Assembly (NCBI RefSeq): GCF_020539505.1
Contig: NZ_JACDXW010000004.1
Coordinates: 310,001 to 374,000, forward strand
Length of the DNA stretch: 64,000 bases
Direction of reading: 5' to 3'
Origin: Mesopusillimonas faecipullorum
GTDB taxonomy: Bacteria > Pseudomonadota > Gammaproteobacteria > Burkholderiales > Burkholderiaceae_B
Both the position numbers and the translations under genes were made by a program. Under the pieces are notes generated by a model. That model did no database searches. It was not told the origin of the DNA and saw only the letters and a list, made by a program, of their open reading frames with translations. Positions 25,784 to 34,988 of this stretch are shown here, piece after piece. Numbering within the stretch: position 1 is the first letter of the stretch; every line of letters starts with the position of its first letter.

Positions 25784-26302
25784 ATGCGCTTGACTACCAA
25801 AGGCCGTTTCGCCGTTACCGCCATGATCGACTTAGCTTTGCGTCAGCAAAGCGGGCCGGTGGCGTTATCGGCTATCAGCCAGCGCCAGAACATTTCCCAG
25901 TCCTATCTAGAGCAGCTGTTCGGTAAGTTGCGCAGGCACGAGCTGGTGGGTAGCGTTCGTGGGCCGGGTGGCGGCTATTCTTTGGCGCGCCTGGCTCGCC
26001 ATATTACAGTGGCCGACATTATTTTGGCGGTAGATGAACCGCTTGATGCCACCAGCTGCGGCGGCAAGGAGTCCTGTAATGTGGGTCGCTCCGGTCAGTC
26101 CAGCAAGTGCATGACGCACGAGTTATGGACCACCCTGAACCAAAAGATGGTCGAGTACTTGGATTCCGTCTCGCTGCAGGACCTCGTCGATAAACAGCGT
26201 ATGCGTTTGCTGCACGATGCCTCTGCGAGTGTGCCGGTTAGCGCGCCACGCGAAACTGCTCGTCCCGAGCAGGCGCGGGCAGCCTCCCCGCTGGCTATCT
26301 GA
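25784..26302 (+). CDS. iscR: Fe-S cluster assembly transcriptional regulator IscR
   Basis: A 172-residue Rrf2-family regulator that senses [2Fe-2S] supply and represses the isc operon. The helix-turn-helix is in the first 65 residues (SAISQRQNISQSYLEQLF). Cluster ligands would be C92, C98, C109 and H112 (in SKCMTHELW). In E. coli these are C92, C98, C104 and H107, so this protein has a five-residue insertion between the second and third Cys (NVGRSGQSSK). The C-terminal tail (after about residue 143) is Ala/Pro-rich. It is the first gene of the isc operon, with two IscR boxes upstream. Confidence 0.95.
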   Translation: MRLTTKGRFAVTAMIDLALRQQSGPVALSAISQRQNISQSYLEQLFGKLRRHELVGSVRGPGGGYSLARLARHITVADIILAVDEPLDATSCGGKESCNVGRSGQSSKCMTHELWTTLNQKMVEYLDSVSLQDLVDKQRMRLLHDASASVPVSAPRETARPEQARAASPLAI

Positions 26303-26339
26303 ACCCGATCATTGAATTCGTATTACGGAGCACTCAAAC

Positions 26340-27554
26340 ATGACCACACGTCGTCCCATTTATCTCGACCATGCGGCAACTACGCCCGTCGACCCACGTG
26401 TCGTCGAAGCCATGTTGCCTTGGCTGACCGAAAAGTTCGGCAACCCGGCATCGCGCACCCACGCTTATGGCTGGGAAGCCGAAGAAGCCGTTGAACGCGC
26501 TCGTACCCAAGTGGCAGAGCTTATCAATGCCGACCCGCGCGAAATCGTCTGGACCTCCGGCGCCACTGAGTCTGATAACTTGGCCATTAAAGGTGCTGCG
26601 CACTTTTATTCGGGTCGTGGCAAGCACATCATCACGGTCAAAACAGAACACAAGGCAGTGCTCGACACCTGCCGTGAGCTGGAACGCGAAGGTTTCGAAG
26701 TCACTTACCTCGATGTTCAAGACGACGGCTTGATTAATCTTGATGTGTTTCGCGCAGCCCTGCGCCCCGACACCATTCTGGTGTCCGTCATGCATGTCAA
26801 CAGCGAAATCGGCGTCATCCAGGACATTGAAACCATAGGCGAAATCTGCCGCGAAAAGGGCATCATTTTTCACGTTGATGCGACCCAAGCCGCTGGTAAG
26901 GTCGCCATCGATGTGCAGAAGCTCAAGGTCGACCTGATGTCCTTCTCGGCACATAAGGTTTATGGCCCCAAAGGCATTGGTGCTTTGTACGTGCGCCGCA
27001 AACCGCGCATTCGCATCGAGGCGCAAATGCACGGCGGTGGTCACGAGCGGGGCTTTCGCTCTGGCACATTGCCTGTCCATCAAATCGTAGGTATTGGCGA
27101 AGCCTTCCATTTAGCCAAGCTCGAGATGGACGCCGAGGCCAAGCGCTTGGGCGCACTGCGCGACAGGCTGCTCGAAGGCTTGCAGCAAATTCCCGAGATC
27201 TACGTTAACGGCAGCATGGAGCACCGCGTTCCGCATAACCTCAATGTCAGTTTCAACTACGTAGAGGGCGAATCGCTGATCATGGCTGTTAAAGAACTTG
27301 CCGTTTCTAGTGGTTCGGCCTGTACGTCAGCCAGTCTTGAGCCTTCCTATGTGCTGCGCGCATTAGGTCGCAACGACGAACTCGCCCATAGTTCGATTCG
27401 TTTCACCTTGGGTCGCGGCACCACCGAAGAAGAGATCGATTTCGCCGTTCAATTGTTGGTAGAGCGCGTCGGCAAGCTTCGTGAAATGTCCCCACTGTGG
27501 GAAATGGTTCAGGAAGGTGTAGATCTGGATTCCGTACAATGGGCCGCCCATTGA
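26340..27554 (+). CDS. iscS: cysteine desulfurase IscS
   Basis: A 404-residue PLP enzyme that takes sulfur from cysteine and hands it to IscU and to tRNA-thiolation pathways. The PLP lysine is K206 ([12 protein letters not shown]) and the persulfide Cys is C328 ([14 protein letters not shown]). The N-terminus [16 protein letters not shown] is standard, and the length equals that of E. coli IscS. It lies 37 bases after iscR and 24 bases before iscU, in the usual operon order. Confidence 0.98.
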   Translation: MTTRRPIYLDHAATTPVDPRVVEAMLPWLTEKFGNPASRTHAYGWEAEEAVERARTQVAELINADPREIVWTSGATESDNLAIKGAAHFYSGRGKHIITVKTEHKAVLDTCRELEREGFEVTYLDVQDDGLINLDVFRAALRPDTILVSVMHVNSEIGVIQDIETIGEICREKGIIFHVDATQAAGKVAIDVQKLKVDLMSFSAHKVYGPKGIGALYVRRKPRIRIEAQMHGGGHERGFRSGTLPVHQIVGIGEAFHLAKLEMDAEAKRLGALRDRLLEGLQQIPEIYVNGSMEHRVPHNLNVSFNYVEGESLIMAVKELAVSSGSACTSASLEPSYVLRALGRNDELAHSSIRFTLGRGTTEEEIDFAVQLLVERVGKLREMSPLWEMVQEGVDLDSVQWAAH

Positions 27555-27578
27555 TGGGGCCAAACAGGAGTAAGCATC

Positions 27579-27962
27579 ATGGCATATAGCGATAAAGTTT
27601 TAGATCATTACGAAAACCCCCGCAACGTTGGGGCCTTCGAGAAAAACGACAGTGGTGTCGGAACCGGTATGGTGGGTGCACCCGCCTGTGGCGACGTCAT
27701 GAAGCTGCAAATCAAGGTTAACGAAGAGGGCGTTATTGAAGACGCGCGTTTCAAAACCTATGGTTGTGGCTCGGCTATTGCCTCCAGCTCGCTGGTCAGC
27801 GAGTGGGTCAAAGGCAAGACGCTGGACGAAGCCCTCAGCATCCGCAACACGCAGATCGCTGAAGAGCTGGCATTGCCACCCGTCAAGATCCACTGTTCCA
27901 TCCTTGCCGAAGACGCCATCAAGGCAGCCGTGCAAGATTACCGAGCCAAGCATCAGGAGTAA
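27579..27962 (+). CDS. iscU: Fe-S cluster scaffold protein IscU
   Basis: A 127-residue scaffold on which [2Fe-2S] clusters are built. Cluster residues C37, D39, C63 and C106 are all present. The HscA-recognition motif LPPVK is at 99-103. It sits between iscS and iscA; only 3 bases separate it from iscA. A good ribosome site (AGGAG) precedes the ATG. Confidence 0.98.
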   Translation: MAYSDKVLDHYENPRNVGAFEKNDSGVGTGMVGAPACGDVMKLQIKVNEEGVIEDARFKTYGCGSAIASSSLVSEWVKGKTLDEALSIRNTQIAEELALPPVKIHCSILAEDAIKAAVQDYRAKHQE

Positions 27963-27965
27963 GCC

Positions 27966-28289
27966 ATGGCCATCACGCTCACGCAGAACGCCGCCGATCA
28001 CATCAGCCGCTACCTCGAAAAACGAGGCAAAGGCGTAGGCTTGCGCCTGGGCGTGCGTACCACCGGCTGTTCGGGCATGGCCTACAAGCTCGAATTCGTC
28101 GACGAGCCCGAAGGGCACGATCACGTTTTCGAGCAGCACGGCATCAAGGTTTTTGTCGATCCTAAAAGCCTGGTCTACATTGATGGCACCGAGCTCGATT
28201 ATGGTCGTGAAGGCCTGAATTCCGGCTTCAAGTTTACCAACCCCAACGAGAAGGCTTCCTGCGGTTGCGGTGAGTCGTTTACGGTGTAA
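27966..28289 (+). CDS. iscA: A-type Fe-S cluster carrier IscA
   Basis: A 107-residue A-type carrier that accepts Fe or Fe-S clusters and passes them on to target proteins. The three family Cys are C35, C99 and C101 (TTGCSGMAY and SCGCGESF). Length and fold pattern are normal. It starts 3 bases after the iscU stop. Its 3' end may overlap the hscB start depending on which GTG is used. Confidence 0.97.
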   Translation: MAITLTQNAADHISRYLEKRGKGVGLRLGVRTTGCSGMAYKLEFVDEPEGHDHVFEQHGIKVFVDPKSLVYIDGTELDYGREGLNSGFKFTNPNEKASCGCGESFTV

Positions 28290-28290
28290 T

Positions 28291-28824
28291 GTGACGGCTG
28301 ACGATTACTTCGCCTTGTTCGGCTTGCCCGCACGGCAACAGCTGGACGCGCAAGCATTGGAAAAAACTTGGCGAGAGCTGGCGGCTCGGGTTCATCCCGA
28401 CCGCTACGCTACAGCCAGTGCCGCCGAAAAAAGGGTCGTCATGCAATGGGCGGCCACTATCAACGAAGCTCATCAAACCTTGCGTCACCCTCTGCAGCGC
28501 GCACGCTATTTGTGCGAGCGGGCAGGGCAGCCCCTAGAGGCTGAAAGCAATACCCGCATGGCACCGCAGTTTCTCATGCAGCAAATGGAATGGCGCGAAG
28601 AGCTGGATCGCGTGCGTGATGACGGCGACCTCCAGGGGCTGCAGACCCTCTTGCAAGAGGTGCAGCACCATGCGCAGCAGCTAGAGTCGCAAGTGACCCG
28701 TTTGCTGGACGAGCAGAACGATGTTGCCGAAGCTGCAAGGCATGTGCGCGAATGGATGTTCGTCGATAAGCTGACCCACGAAATCCAGGCGGCACGCTCG
28801 AGTGCCGTCCAAACCAAACATTGA
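28291..28824 (+). CDS. hscB: Fe-S assembly J-type co-chaperone HscB
   Basis: A co-chaperone of about 177 residues that brings IscU to HscA and stimulates its ATPase. The J-domain HPD motif is at residues 35-37 ([11 protein letters not shown]), after the typical start [10 protein letters not shown]. The C-terminal helical bundle that holds IscU follows ([12 protein letters not shown]). Start choice: a GTG at 28291 directly after the iscA stop gives the family N-terminus; a GTG at 28270 in the same frame would add seven residues and overlap iscA. Neither has a clear ribosome site, so translational coupling is likely. Confidence 0.93.
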   Translation: MTADDYFALFGLPARQQLDAQALEKTWRELAARVHPDRYATASAAEKRVVMQWAATINEAHQTLRHPLQRARYLCERAGQPLEAESNTRMAPQFLMQQMEWREELDRVRDDGDLQGLQTLLQEVQHHAQQLESQVTRLLDEQNDVAEAARHVREWMFVDKLTHEIQAARSSAVQTKH

Positions 28825-28826
28825 TT

Positions 28827-30692
28827 ATGGCGTTATTACAAATCTCCGAGCCGGGACAATCCACCGCCCCGCATCAACACCGTTTGGCTGTGGGCATAGA
28901 CCTCGGCACCACGCATTCGCTGGTCGCCGCCGTGCGCAGCGGTACGCCTGAAGCGTTGGCTGATGCTCAGGGGCGGGTGTTGCTACCCTCTGTCGTTCGT
29001 TATCTGGCCGATGGCGAAGCAGTGGTGGGTTACGAGGCTTTGGCGCATCAAGCGTCGGATTCCGCCAATACGGTGGCATCAGCAAAACGATTTATCGGTC
29101 GCTCATTCGATGAAGCGCAAGCCGAAGGCGGCCAGCTGTATGTCATGGAGTCTTCCGGGCAGGGCGTGGTTTTGCAAACGGTGCAAGGCGCCGTTACACC
29201 ACTGCAGGTTTCCAGCCAGGTCTTGAAGGCTTTGCGCGAGCGTGCAGAGGCGGCTCTGGGTGGTGAACTGGTGGGTGCCGTTATCACGGTGCCGGCCTAT
29301 TTTGACGATGCTCAGCGTCAAGCTACCCGTGATGCCGGTCGTCTGGCAGGCTTGAACGTCTTGCGTTTGCTTAACGAACCCACAGCGGCAGCGGTCGCAT
29401 ATGGTCTGGATAACGCATCCGAAGGCACTTATGCTGTGTTCGATCTGGGCGGCGGCACTTTTGATGTTTCCATCCTGAAGCTGACCCGTGGTGTCTTTGA
29501 AGTCATCGCCACACGTGGGGATACGCGCTTGGGCGGTGATGATTTTGACAGTGTGATAGTCGAGCAGGTGCTCGCGACATCAGGGGCGCAGGCCAAGACC
29601 CGCGAAGATCAGCGTATCTTGCGTCTCGAAGCCCGCCGTGTGCGTGAAGCGCTTTCCACTGAGCAAAAATTTGTTTTCAAGGCGCTACTGTCCGACGCCG
29701 GCCAAGTCGAACTTGAAATTACGCGTGAACAGTTCGAGGTTTGGGCCAAGCCTTTGCTGCAGCGTGCGCAAGATTGTGCGGCTAAGGCCTTGGCCGACGC
29801 AGGTCTGGCCCCGGCGGACATCAAGGGTGTGGTCATGGTCGGCGGAGCGACGCGTATGCCTATCGTGCGCCAGGCTGCAGAAAGTTTCTTTGGTACCACG
29901 CCGCTGACCGACCTCGATCCTGATCAGGTAGTGGCATTGGGTGCGGCACGCCAAGCTAATTTGCTGGCAGGCAATCGCGAGGCCAACGAAGACTGGACGC
30001 TTCTAGACGTCACGCCTTTGTCTTTAGGTCTGGAAACCATGGGTGGCTTGGTCGAACGCATTATTGCGCGCAATAGCACCATACCCGTCGCGCGCGCCCA
30101 AGACTTCACCACCTTCAAAGATGGCCAGACGGCGATGAGCATTCACGTGGTGCAAGGCGAACGGGATCTGGTTTCAGAGTGCCGCTCTTTGGCGCGTTTC
30201 GAGCTGCGCGGCATCCCGCCCATGGTGGCGGGGGCGGCACGTATACGGGTCACCTTCCAGGTGGATGCAGACGGCTTGCTAGAAGTGAGTGCGAGAGAAG
30301 AAAGTACCGGTGTACAGGCTCAGGTGACGGTCAAGCCTTCTTATGGCTTAAGCGATGACGAAGTCGCAGCCATGTTGGCTGCGGGCATGAGTCATGCCGA
30401 GTTGGACGCGCAAGAGCGTGCGCTGCGTGAGCAGCAGGTTGATTTGCGTCGTTTGGTCGAGTCTGTGCAGGCCGCCTTGGCTGTGGATGCCGACTTGTTG
30501 TCGGCCCAAGAGCTTGAGCAAGTACAGGCTAAGCTTAACGAGGCTGTTGCCGTACTAGAGGCCAACGATGCGCAGGTGGTGCGCGAAGCCGAACAGGCGC
30601 TTAGTGCCGTGACCGATGATTTCGCTGCGCGTCGTATGGATCGCAGCATTCGTGCCGCGCTAGCCGGTAAGTCGCTCAATGAACTGAGCTGA
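28827..30692 (+). CDS. hscA: Fe-S assembly Hsp70 chaperone HscA
   Basis: A 621-residue specialised Hsp70 that uses ATP to drive cluster transfer from IscU, with HscB as partner. The ATPase domain has [12 protein letters not shown], the [13 protein letters not shown] loop, [12 protein letters not shown] and [13 protein letters not shown]. The substrate domain follows ([19 protein letters not shown]). Length is near the E. coli protein (616). The ATG at 28827 comes 2 bases after the hscB stop. It lacks the long C-terminal EEVD-type tail of DnaK, as expected. Confidence 0.97.
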   Translation: MALLQISEPGQSTAPHQHRLAVGIDLGTTHSLVAAVRSGTPEALADAQGRVLLPSVVRYLADGEAVVGYEALAHQASDSANTVASAKRFIGRSFDEAQAEGGQLYVMESSGQGVVLQTVQGAVTPLQVSSQVLKALRERAEAALGGELVGAVITVPAYFDDAQRQATRDAGRLAGLNVLRLLNEPTAAAVAYGLDNASEGTYAVFDLGGGTFDVSILKLTRGVFEVIATRGDTRLGGDDFDSVIVEQVLATSGAQAKTREDQRILRLEARRVREALSTEQKFVFKALLSDAGQVELEITREQFEVWAKPLLQRAQDCAAKALADAGLAPADIKGVVMVGGATRMPIVRQAAESFFGTTPLTDLDPDQVVALGAARQANLLAGNREANEDWTLLDVTPLSLGLETMGGLVERIIARNSTIPVARAQDFTTFKDGQTAMSIHVVQGERDLVSECRSLARFELRGIPPMVAGAARIRVTFQVDADGLLEVSAREESTGVQAQVTVKPSYGLSDDEVAAMLAAGMSHAELDAQERALREQQVDLRRLVESVQAALAVDADLLSAQELEQVQAKLNEAVAVLEANDAQVVREAEQALSAVTDDFAARRMDRSIRAALAGKSLNELS

Positions 30693-30719
30693 CACTACAA
30701 CCAGAACAAGATTTTTCTC

Positions 30720-31061
30720 ATGCCCAAGATTACTGTATTGCCGCACCCCGATGTTTGCCCTGAAGGCGCCGTCATTGACGACGCAGCGGTAGGGACTTCC
30801 ATTTGCCGGGTGCTGTTAGATAACGATATTCCCATAGAGCACGCTTGCGAGCTTTCTTGCGCCTGTACCACCTGTCATGTCATAGTGCGTGAAGGTTTCG
30901 ACTCGTTGGAAGAGGCGACTGACAACGAAGAAGATTACCTTGATCGTGCCTGGGGCTTGACGCCTACCTCGCGCTTATCGTGCCAGGCTATTGTGGCTCA
31001 AGAGGACCTCACCATAGAGATTCCTCGATATACCATCAACCATGCCAAGGAAAACCACTGA
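30720..31061 (+). CDS. fdx: [2Fe-2S] ferredoxin of the ISC system
   Basis: A 113-residue adrenodoxin-type ferredoxin that supplies electrons for cluster assembly. Cluster ligands are C43, C49, C52 (HACELSCACTTCHV) and C88 (RLSCQAI). A further Cys (C47) lies inside the motif, as in other ISC ferredoxins. The gene is 27 bases after hscA. Its stop overlaps the next ATG by one base (TGATG). Confidence 0.96.
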   Translation: MPKITVLPHPDVCPEGAVIDDAAVGTSICRVLLDNDIPIEHACELSCACTTCHVIVREGFDSLEEATDNEEDYLDRAWGLTPTSRLSCQAIVAQEDLTIEIPRYTINHAKENH

Positions 31062-31252
31062 TGCGCTGGACAGACACCTACGAGATCGTGGACGGCTTGA
31101 TTGAAGCTCATCCTGATGTCGACCCTTTGACTGTGCGTTTTACCGACTTGATGGCATGGGTCATGGCTTTGCCAGGGTTTGATGACGTCGAGGAAAACTG
31201 TAGCGAGCGCATCCTTGAGGCGATTCAAATGACCTGGATAGACGAGCTGTAA
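31061..31252 (+). CDS. iscX: IscX, small acidic Fe-S assembly protein
   Basis: A 63-residue acidic protein that binds IscS at the frataxin site and tunes cluster assembly. Family marks are the start MRWTDTYEI, DPLTVRFTDLMAWV and the end AIQMTWIDEL. It overlaps the fdx stop by one base, so it is translated by coupling. It is the last gene of the isc operon and is followed by a strong terminator. Confidence 0.95.
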   Translation: MRWTDTYEIVDGLIEAHPDVDPLTVRFTDLMAWVMALPGFDDVEENCSERILEAIQMTWIDEL

Positions 31253-31279
31253 CGCTGGTTTTCGACAGGGCTCATATCT

Positions 31280-31324
31280 AAACAAAACAGCCGCTGGCCA
31301 TAATAGGCAGCGGCTGTTTTGTTT
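31280..31324. terminator. bidirectional terminator between iscX and lysS
   Basis: A perfect 17-bp stem pairs 31280-31296 with 31308-31324 (AAACAAAACAGCCGCTG arms) around an 11-base loop. T-rich arms flank both sides, so it can stop both the isc and the prfB-lysS transcripts. Confidence 0.88.
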
Positions 31325-31361
31325 AGATGCCGGGAGCGGGTGCAGCCCGGCATCTTCTGAC

Positions 31362-32885
31362 TTAAACGTCTTCAGGCCTGAGGTGAGGAAAGAGAATCAC
31401 ATCGCGGATGCTGGGGCTGTTGGTCAGCAGCATGACCAAGCGGTCTATGCCGATGCCGCAGCCGCCGGTGGGGGGCATGCCGTATTCCAGAGCTCGAATG
31501 TAGTCAGCGTCGTAATACATGGCTTCTTCATCGCCGGCGTCCTTGGCTTGTACCTGGGCCAGGAAGCGGGCAGCTTGGTCTTCTGGGTCATTCAGCTCGG
31601 AAAAACCATTGGCGATTTCACGGCCTGAAATAAACAGTTCGAAGCGCTCGGTAATGTCGGGTCGTGAGTCGGATGCCCTTGCCAGCGGCGAGACTTCTAC
31701 CGGATAGTCGATGATGAAGGTCGGTTGCCATAACTGGGACTCCGCCGTCTCTTCGAACAGAGCCAGCTGCAGGGCGCCAATGCCTGCACGCGCCAAGGTG
31801 GGGCCGTTGGCGTCCACGCCTTTCTTGCGCAGTTCGTTGCGCAGGAAGGTTTCGTCCTGCAGCTGAGCCTCGTTGTATTCCGGGGCGTATTTCAGGATGG
31901 CCTGTACCGTCGTCAAGCGCTGGAAGGGCGTGCTCAAGTCGATGGGCTTGCCTTGGTAGTCCAGGACGGCGCTGCCGGTGGCGGCAATGGCGGCTTCGCG
32001 GATCAGCGTTTCGGTGAAGTCCATCAGCCAGCGGTAGTCGGTATAGGCCGCGTAGAACTCCATCATGGTGAATTCGGGGTTGTGACGCGGGCTGACGCCT
32101 TCGTTGCGGAAGTTGCGGTTCAGCTCGAATACGCGCTCGAAGCCGCCGACGATCAGGCGCTTGAGGTAAAGCTCGGGTGCAATGCGCAGGAACATTTCCA
32201 TGTCCAGGGCATTGTGATGCGTTACAAAGGGCTTGGCTGCCGCGCCGCCTGGTATCGGATGCAGCATGGGCGTCTCGACTTCGAGAAAACCAGCTTGTTG
32301 CATATGGGCGCGCAGGCTGCCGATGGCTTTGCTGCGAGCGATAAAGGTCTGGCGCGTTTGCTCCGTCATGGTCAGGTCGACGTAGCGTTGGCGGTAACGC
32401 AGCTCTTGGTCGGAGACGCCATGGAATTTGTCGGGCAGGGGGCGCAGCGATTTGGTCAGCAAGCGCACGCTTTGTGCATTGACGGAGAGTTCGCCCTTGT
32501 TGGTCTTGAAGACCGTGCCTTCGACGGCGATGATATCGCCGATGTCCCACGACTTGAATTGGCTGTAGCTCTCTTCGCCGACGGTGTTGCGTTCGAGGAA
32601 AACCTGAATGCGGCCGGTGCCGTCTTGCAGTGTGGCAAAGCTGGCCTTGCCCATGACGCGCTTGAGCATCATGCGACCGGCGATCTTCACGGGAGTGGCT
32701 TGGCTTTCAAGCACTTCTTTATCTTGCTCGCCATGTTGTGCGTGCAACTGGGCGGCACGAGCATCGGGAGCAAAATCGTTGGGAAATGCGCAGCCGGCTT
32801 CGCGCAAAGCATGCAGTTTGGCACGGCGCTCGGAGATCAGACGATTTTCGTCGGTGACTGCCGGGGTAGGCTGAGGATCGGTCAT
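31362..32885 (-). CDS. lysS: lysyl-tRNA synthetase, class II
   Basis: A 507-residue class II aminoacyl-tRNA synthetase that charges tRNA-Lys. It has the N-terminal anticodon-binding OB fold ([23 protein letters not shown]), motif 2 [20 protein letters not shown] and motif 3 [13 protein letters not shown]. Length fits the family. It begins 3 bases after the prfB stop, an operon order conserved in E. coli and many proteobacteria. Confidence 0.97.
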   Translation of the reverse strand: MTDPQPTPAVTDENRLISERRAKLHALREAGCAFPNDFAPDARAAQLHAQHGEQDKEVLESQATPVKIAGRMMLKRVMGKASFATLQDGTGRIQVFLERNTVGEESYSQFKSWDIGDIIAVEGTVFKTNKGELSVNAQSVRLLTKSLRPLPDKFHGVSDQELRYRQRYVDLTMTEQTRQTFIARSKAIGSLRAHMQQAGFLEVETPMLHPIPGGAAAKPFVTHHNALDMEMFLRIAPELYLKRLIVGGFERVFELNRNFRNEGVSPRHNPEFTMMEFYAAYTDYRWLMDFTETLIREAAIAATGSAVLDYQGKPIDLSTPFQRLTTVQAILKYAPEYNEAQLQDETFLRNELRKKGVDANGPTLARAGIGALQLALFEETAESQLWQPTFIIDYPVEVSPLARASDSRPDITERFELFISGREIANGFSELNDPEDQAARFLAQVQAKDAGDEEAMYYDADYIRALEYGMPPTGGCGIGIDRLVMLLTNSPSIRDVILFPHLRPEDV

Positions 32886-32888
32886 GAT

Positions 32889-33993
32889 TTAAACGCCTTG
32901 CTTGAGGCTGGCCTGGATAAAGGGATCGAGGTCCCCGTCCAGTACCTTCTGTGTATTGGAAATTTCAACGTTGGTGCGCAAGTCTTTGATGCGGCTTTGG
33001 TCTAGCACGTAAGAGCGAATCTGGTGTCCCCAACCCACATCGGTCTTGGAGTCTTCCAGCTTTTGCTGCTCGGCCATGCGCTGGCGCATTTCGAGTTCGT
33101 ACAGGCGAGAGCGCAGCATGGCCATGGCTTCGGCGCGGTTGCGGTGCTGCGAACGGTCATTTTGGCACTGCACCACGATGCCGCTGGGGGCGTGGGTGAT
33201 ACGCACGGCTGAGTCGGTTTTGTTGATGTGCTGACCACCGGCGCCGCTGGCACGGTAGGTGTCTATGCGCAGATCGGCAGGGTTGATCTCAATCTCGAAG
33301 GATTCGTCGATCTCGGGGTAGACGAAAACGCTGGCGAACGAGGTGTGACGACCGCCGGAGGAGTCGAAGGGGCTTTTACGCACTAAACGGTGCACGCCGG
33401 TTTCGGTACGAAGAAAGCCAAAGGCATAGTCGCCTTCCACTTTGATGGTGGCGGATTTAAGCCCTGCGACTTCACCTTCAGATTCTTCGAGAATCTCGGC
33501 CTTGAAATCTTTGCGTTCGCAATACTTAAGGTATTGACGCAACAGCATGGAAGCCCAGTCTTGGGCCTCGGTACCACCCGCGCCGGCCTGAATGTCAACG
33601 AAGCAGTTCAGCGGGTCGGCTGGGTTGTTGAACATACGACGGAACTCGAGTTCTTCGAGTTGGGCACCCAAAGCTTCGCAGTCTTCTTCTATGGCAGCCA
33701 GCGTATCGTCGTCGTCTTCTTCACTGGCCAGCTCGAAGAGGTCTTGCGCTTCGGTCAGACCGCTACCCACACGGGTAAGCGTCAGGACGACATTTTCAAG
33801 GGTTTTTTTCTCGCGGCCTAGATCTTGCGCATGTTTGGGGTCGTTCCAGACCTCGGCACTTTCAAGCTCGGCATTGACAACGTGTAGGCGCTCTGACTTG
33901 GCATCGAAGTCAAAGATACCTCCGTAGGGCCGCCTGACGCTCTGCGTAGTCTTCTAGGCGGGCGGCGAGCTGGTTATGGCGTTCGGCTTCCAT
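32889..33993 (-). CDS. prfB: peptide chain release factor 2, with +1 programmed frameshift
   Basis: Release factor for UAA and UGA codons. Translation starts at ATG 33993 (AGGA six bases upstream), reads 27 codons to CTT, meets an in-frame TGA at 33912-33910, and shifts +1 to continue with GAC at 33911. The joined protein has 367 residues (E. coli 365). The junction reads [15 protein letters not shown], matching the family. The tripeptide SPF for stop-codon choice and GAGGQHINK with the catalytic GGQ are present. RF2 level thus controls its own synthesis. It is followed at once by lysS. Confidence 0.97.
33909..33925 (-). promoter_or_regulatory. prfB +1 frameshift site
   Basis: The mRNA reads CGGAGG-TAT-CTT-TGA-C: an internal Shine-Dalgarno (GGAGG) at the short spacing that drives the shift, the slippery CTT, the UGA stop and a following C. 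This is the classical RF2 arrangement, so the stop is not a mutation. Confidence 0.93.
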
Positions 33994-34191
33994 AGTTTTC
34001 CTGTCTTAATAATGGCTTAAACTTGAAGAGAGACCAACACTACGCCTTTTTTGCTAGGCGTGGGGCCTTGTCTTCTAGGGGAAACCCACTATTTTAACTG
34101 AGGGCCGCATAGGTTTACGCCGTAGCCATTTTCTGTGGCTCCAGCGCATATATGGCAGGCTCTCATCGCCCATGTGTTCAAAAAATGGTCG

Positions 34192-34228
34192 ATAGTTAAA
34201 ATTTACCAGCATTATTTAATCAATCAAT
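34192..34228 (+). promoter_or_regulatory. OxyR-like binding site upstream of ahpC
   Basis: The 37-bp span has the OxyR layout of two 15-bp halves separated by 7 bases. The first half begins ATAGTT and has the A at position 10; its distal quarter is TTAC where CTAT is expected. The second half ends CAAT and is weaker. It stops directly at the -35 element, where OxyR is known to contact RNA polymerase. The match is partial, so position is the main support. Confidence 0.5.
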
Positions 34229-34257
34229 TTTACAAATAGGCTGCCGCTGCCTATACT
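34229..34257 (+). promoter_or_regulatory. sigma70 promoter of ahpC-ahpF
   Basis: TTTACA (34229-34234) and TATACT (34252-34257) are exactly 17 bases apart. Transcription would start near 34264, 34 bases before the ahpC ATG. The rest of the 304-base spacer between prfB and ahpC (33994-34297) also holds the prfB promoter region but no other gene that I can support. Confidence 0.75.
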
Positions 34258-34297
34258 GACCTTGTTGTTTAATTTTTTAACCCAAAGGAAGACGAAC

Positions 34298-34861
34298 ATG
34301 TCCCTGATCAATACGGAAGTCAAACCTTTCAAAGCAACGGCCTATCACAATGGCAAATTCGTTGATGTGACCGAAGAGTCCCTGAAGGGCAAATGGTCTG
34401 TCCTGGTTTTCTACCCTGCTGACTTCACTTTCGTGTGCCCCACCGAACTCGAAGACCTGGCCGAAAACTACGCCGAATTCCAAAAGCTGGGCGTCGAGAT
34501 TTACAGCGTCTCCACCGACACCCACTTCTCGCACAAAGCATGGCACGACACCTCCGCCGCTATCGGCAAGGTCAACTACCCCATGCTGGCTGACCCCACC
34601 CACGTTCTGGCACGTAACTTCGACGTTCTGATCGAAGAAGAAGGCATCGCACTGCGCGGCACCTTCGTGATCAACCCCGAAGGTCAAGTCAAAGCCCTCG
34701 AAATCCACGACAACGGCATTGGCCGCAAGGCATCCGAGTTGCTGCGTAAAGTTCGCGCTGCTCAGTACATCGCTGCTCACCCCGGCGAAGTTTGCCCCGC
34801 CAAATGGGAAGAGGGCGCTGAAACGCTGAAGCCTTCGCTGGATCTGATCGGCAAGATCTAA
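34298..34861 (+). CDS. ahpC: alkyl hydroperoxide reductase subunit C (peroxiredoxin)
   Basis: A 187-residue typical 2-Cys peroxiredoxin that reduces H2O2 and organic peroxides. The peroxidatic Cys is C47 ([12 protein letters not shown]) and the resolving Cys is C166 ([11 protein letters not shown]). Both are in the positions of E. coli AhpC, with the same length. The ATG follows AAAGGAAG. A strong promoter and an OxyR-like site lie upstream and ahpF follows 127 bases downstream. Confidence 0.97.
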   Translation: MSLINTEVKPFKATAYHNGKFVDVTEESLKGKWSVLVFYPADFTFVCPTELEDLAENYAEFQKLGVEIYSVSTDTHFSHKAWHDTSAAIGKVNYPMLADPTHVLARNFDVLIEEEGIALRGTFVINPEGQVKALEIHDNGIGRKASELLRKVRAAQYIAAHPGEVCPAKWEEGAETLKPSLDLIGKI

Positions 34862-34988
34862 GCGCTAGCCCGTTTTGCAGTATGACATCGGCGGGTCAAA
34901 AGTCCGCCGATGTTCCCCAGGGGCCAACCGTGCCACCTGACCGGATGGCCGGTGTGTCAGAAAGCAACCTTCAAAAGAGAGAATCAAT

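Noticed and set aside
32889-33770. A shortened prfB gene starting at an internal Met
   Set aside because: The true start at 33993 and the +1 frameshift site explain the missing N-terminus; the junction is family-like.
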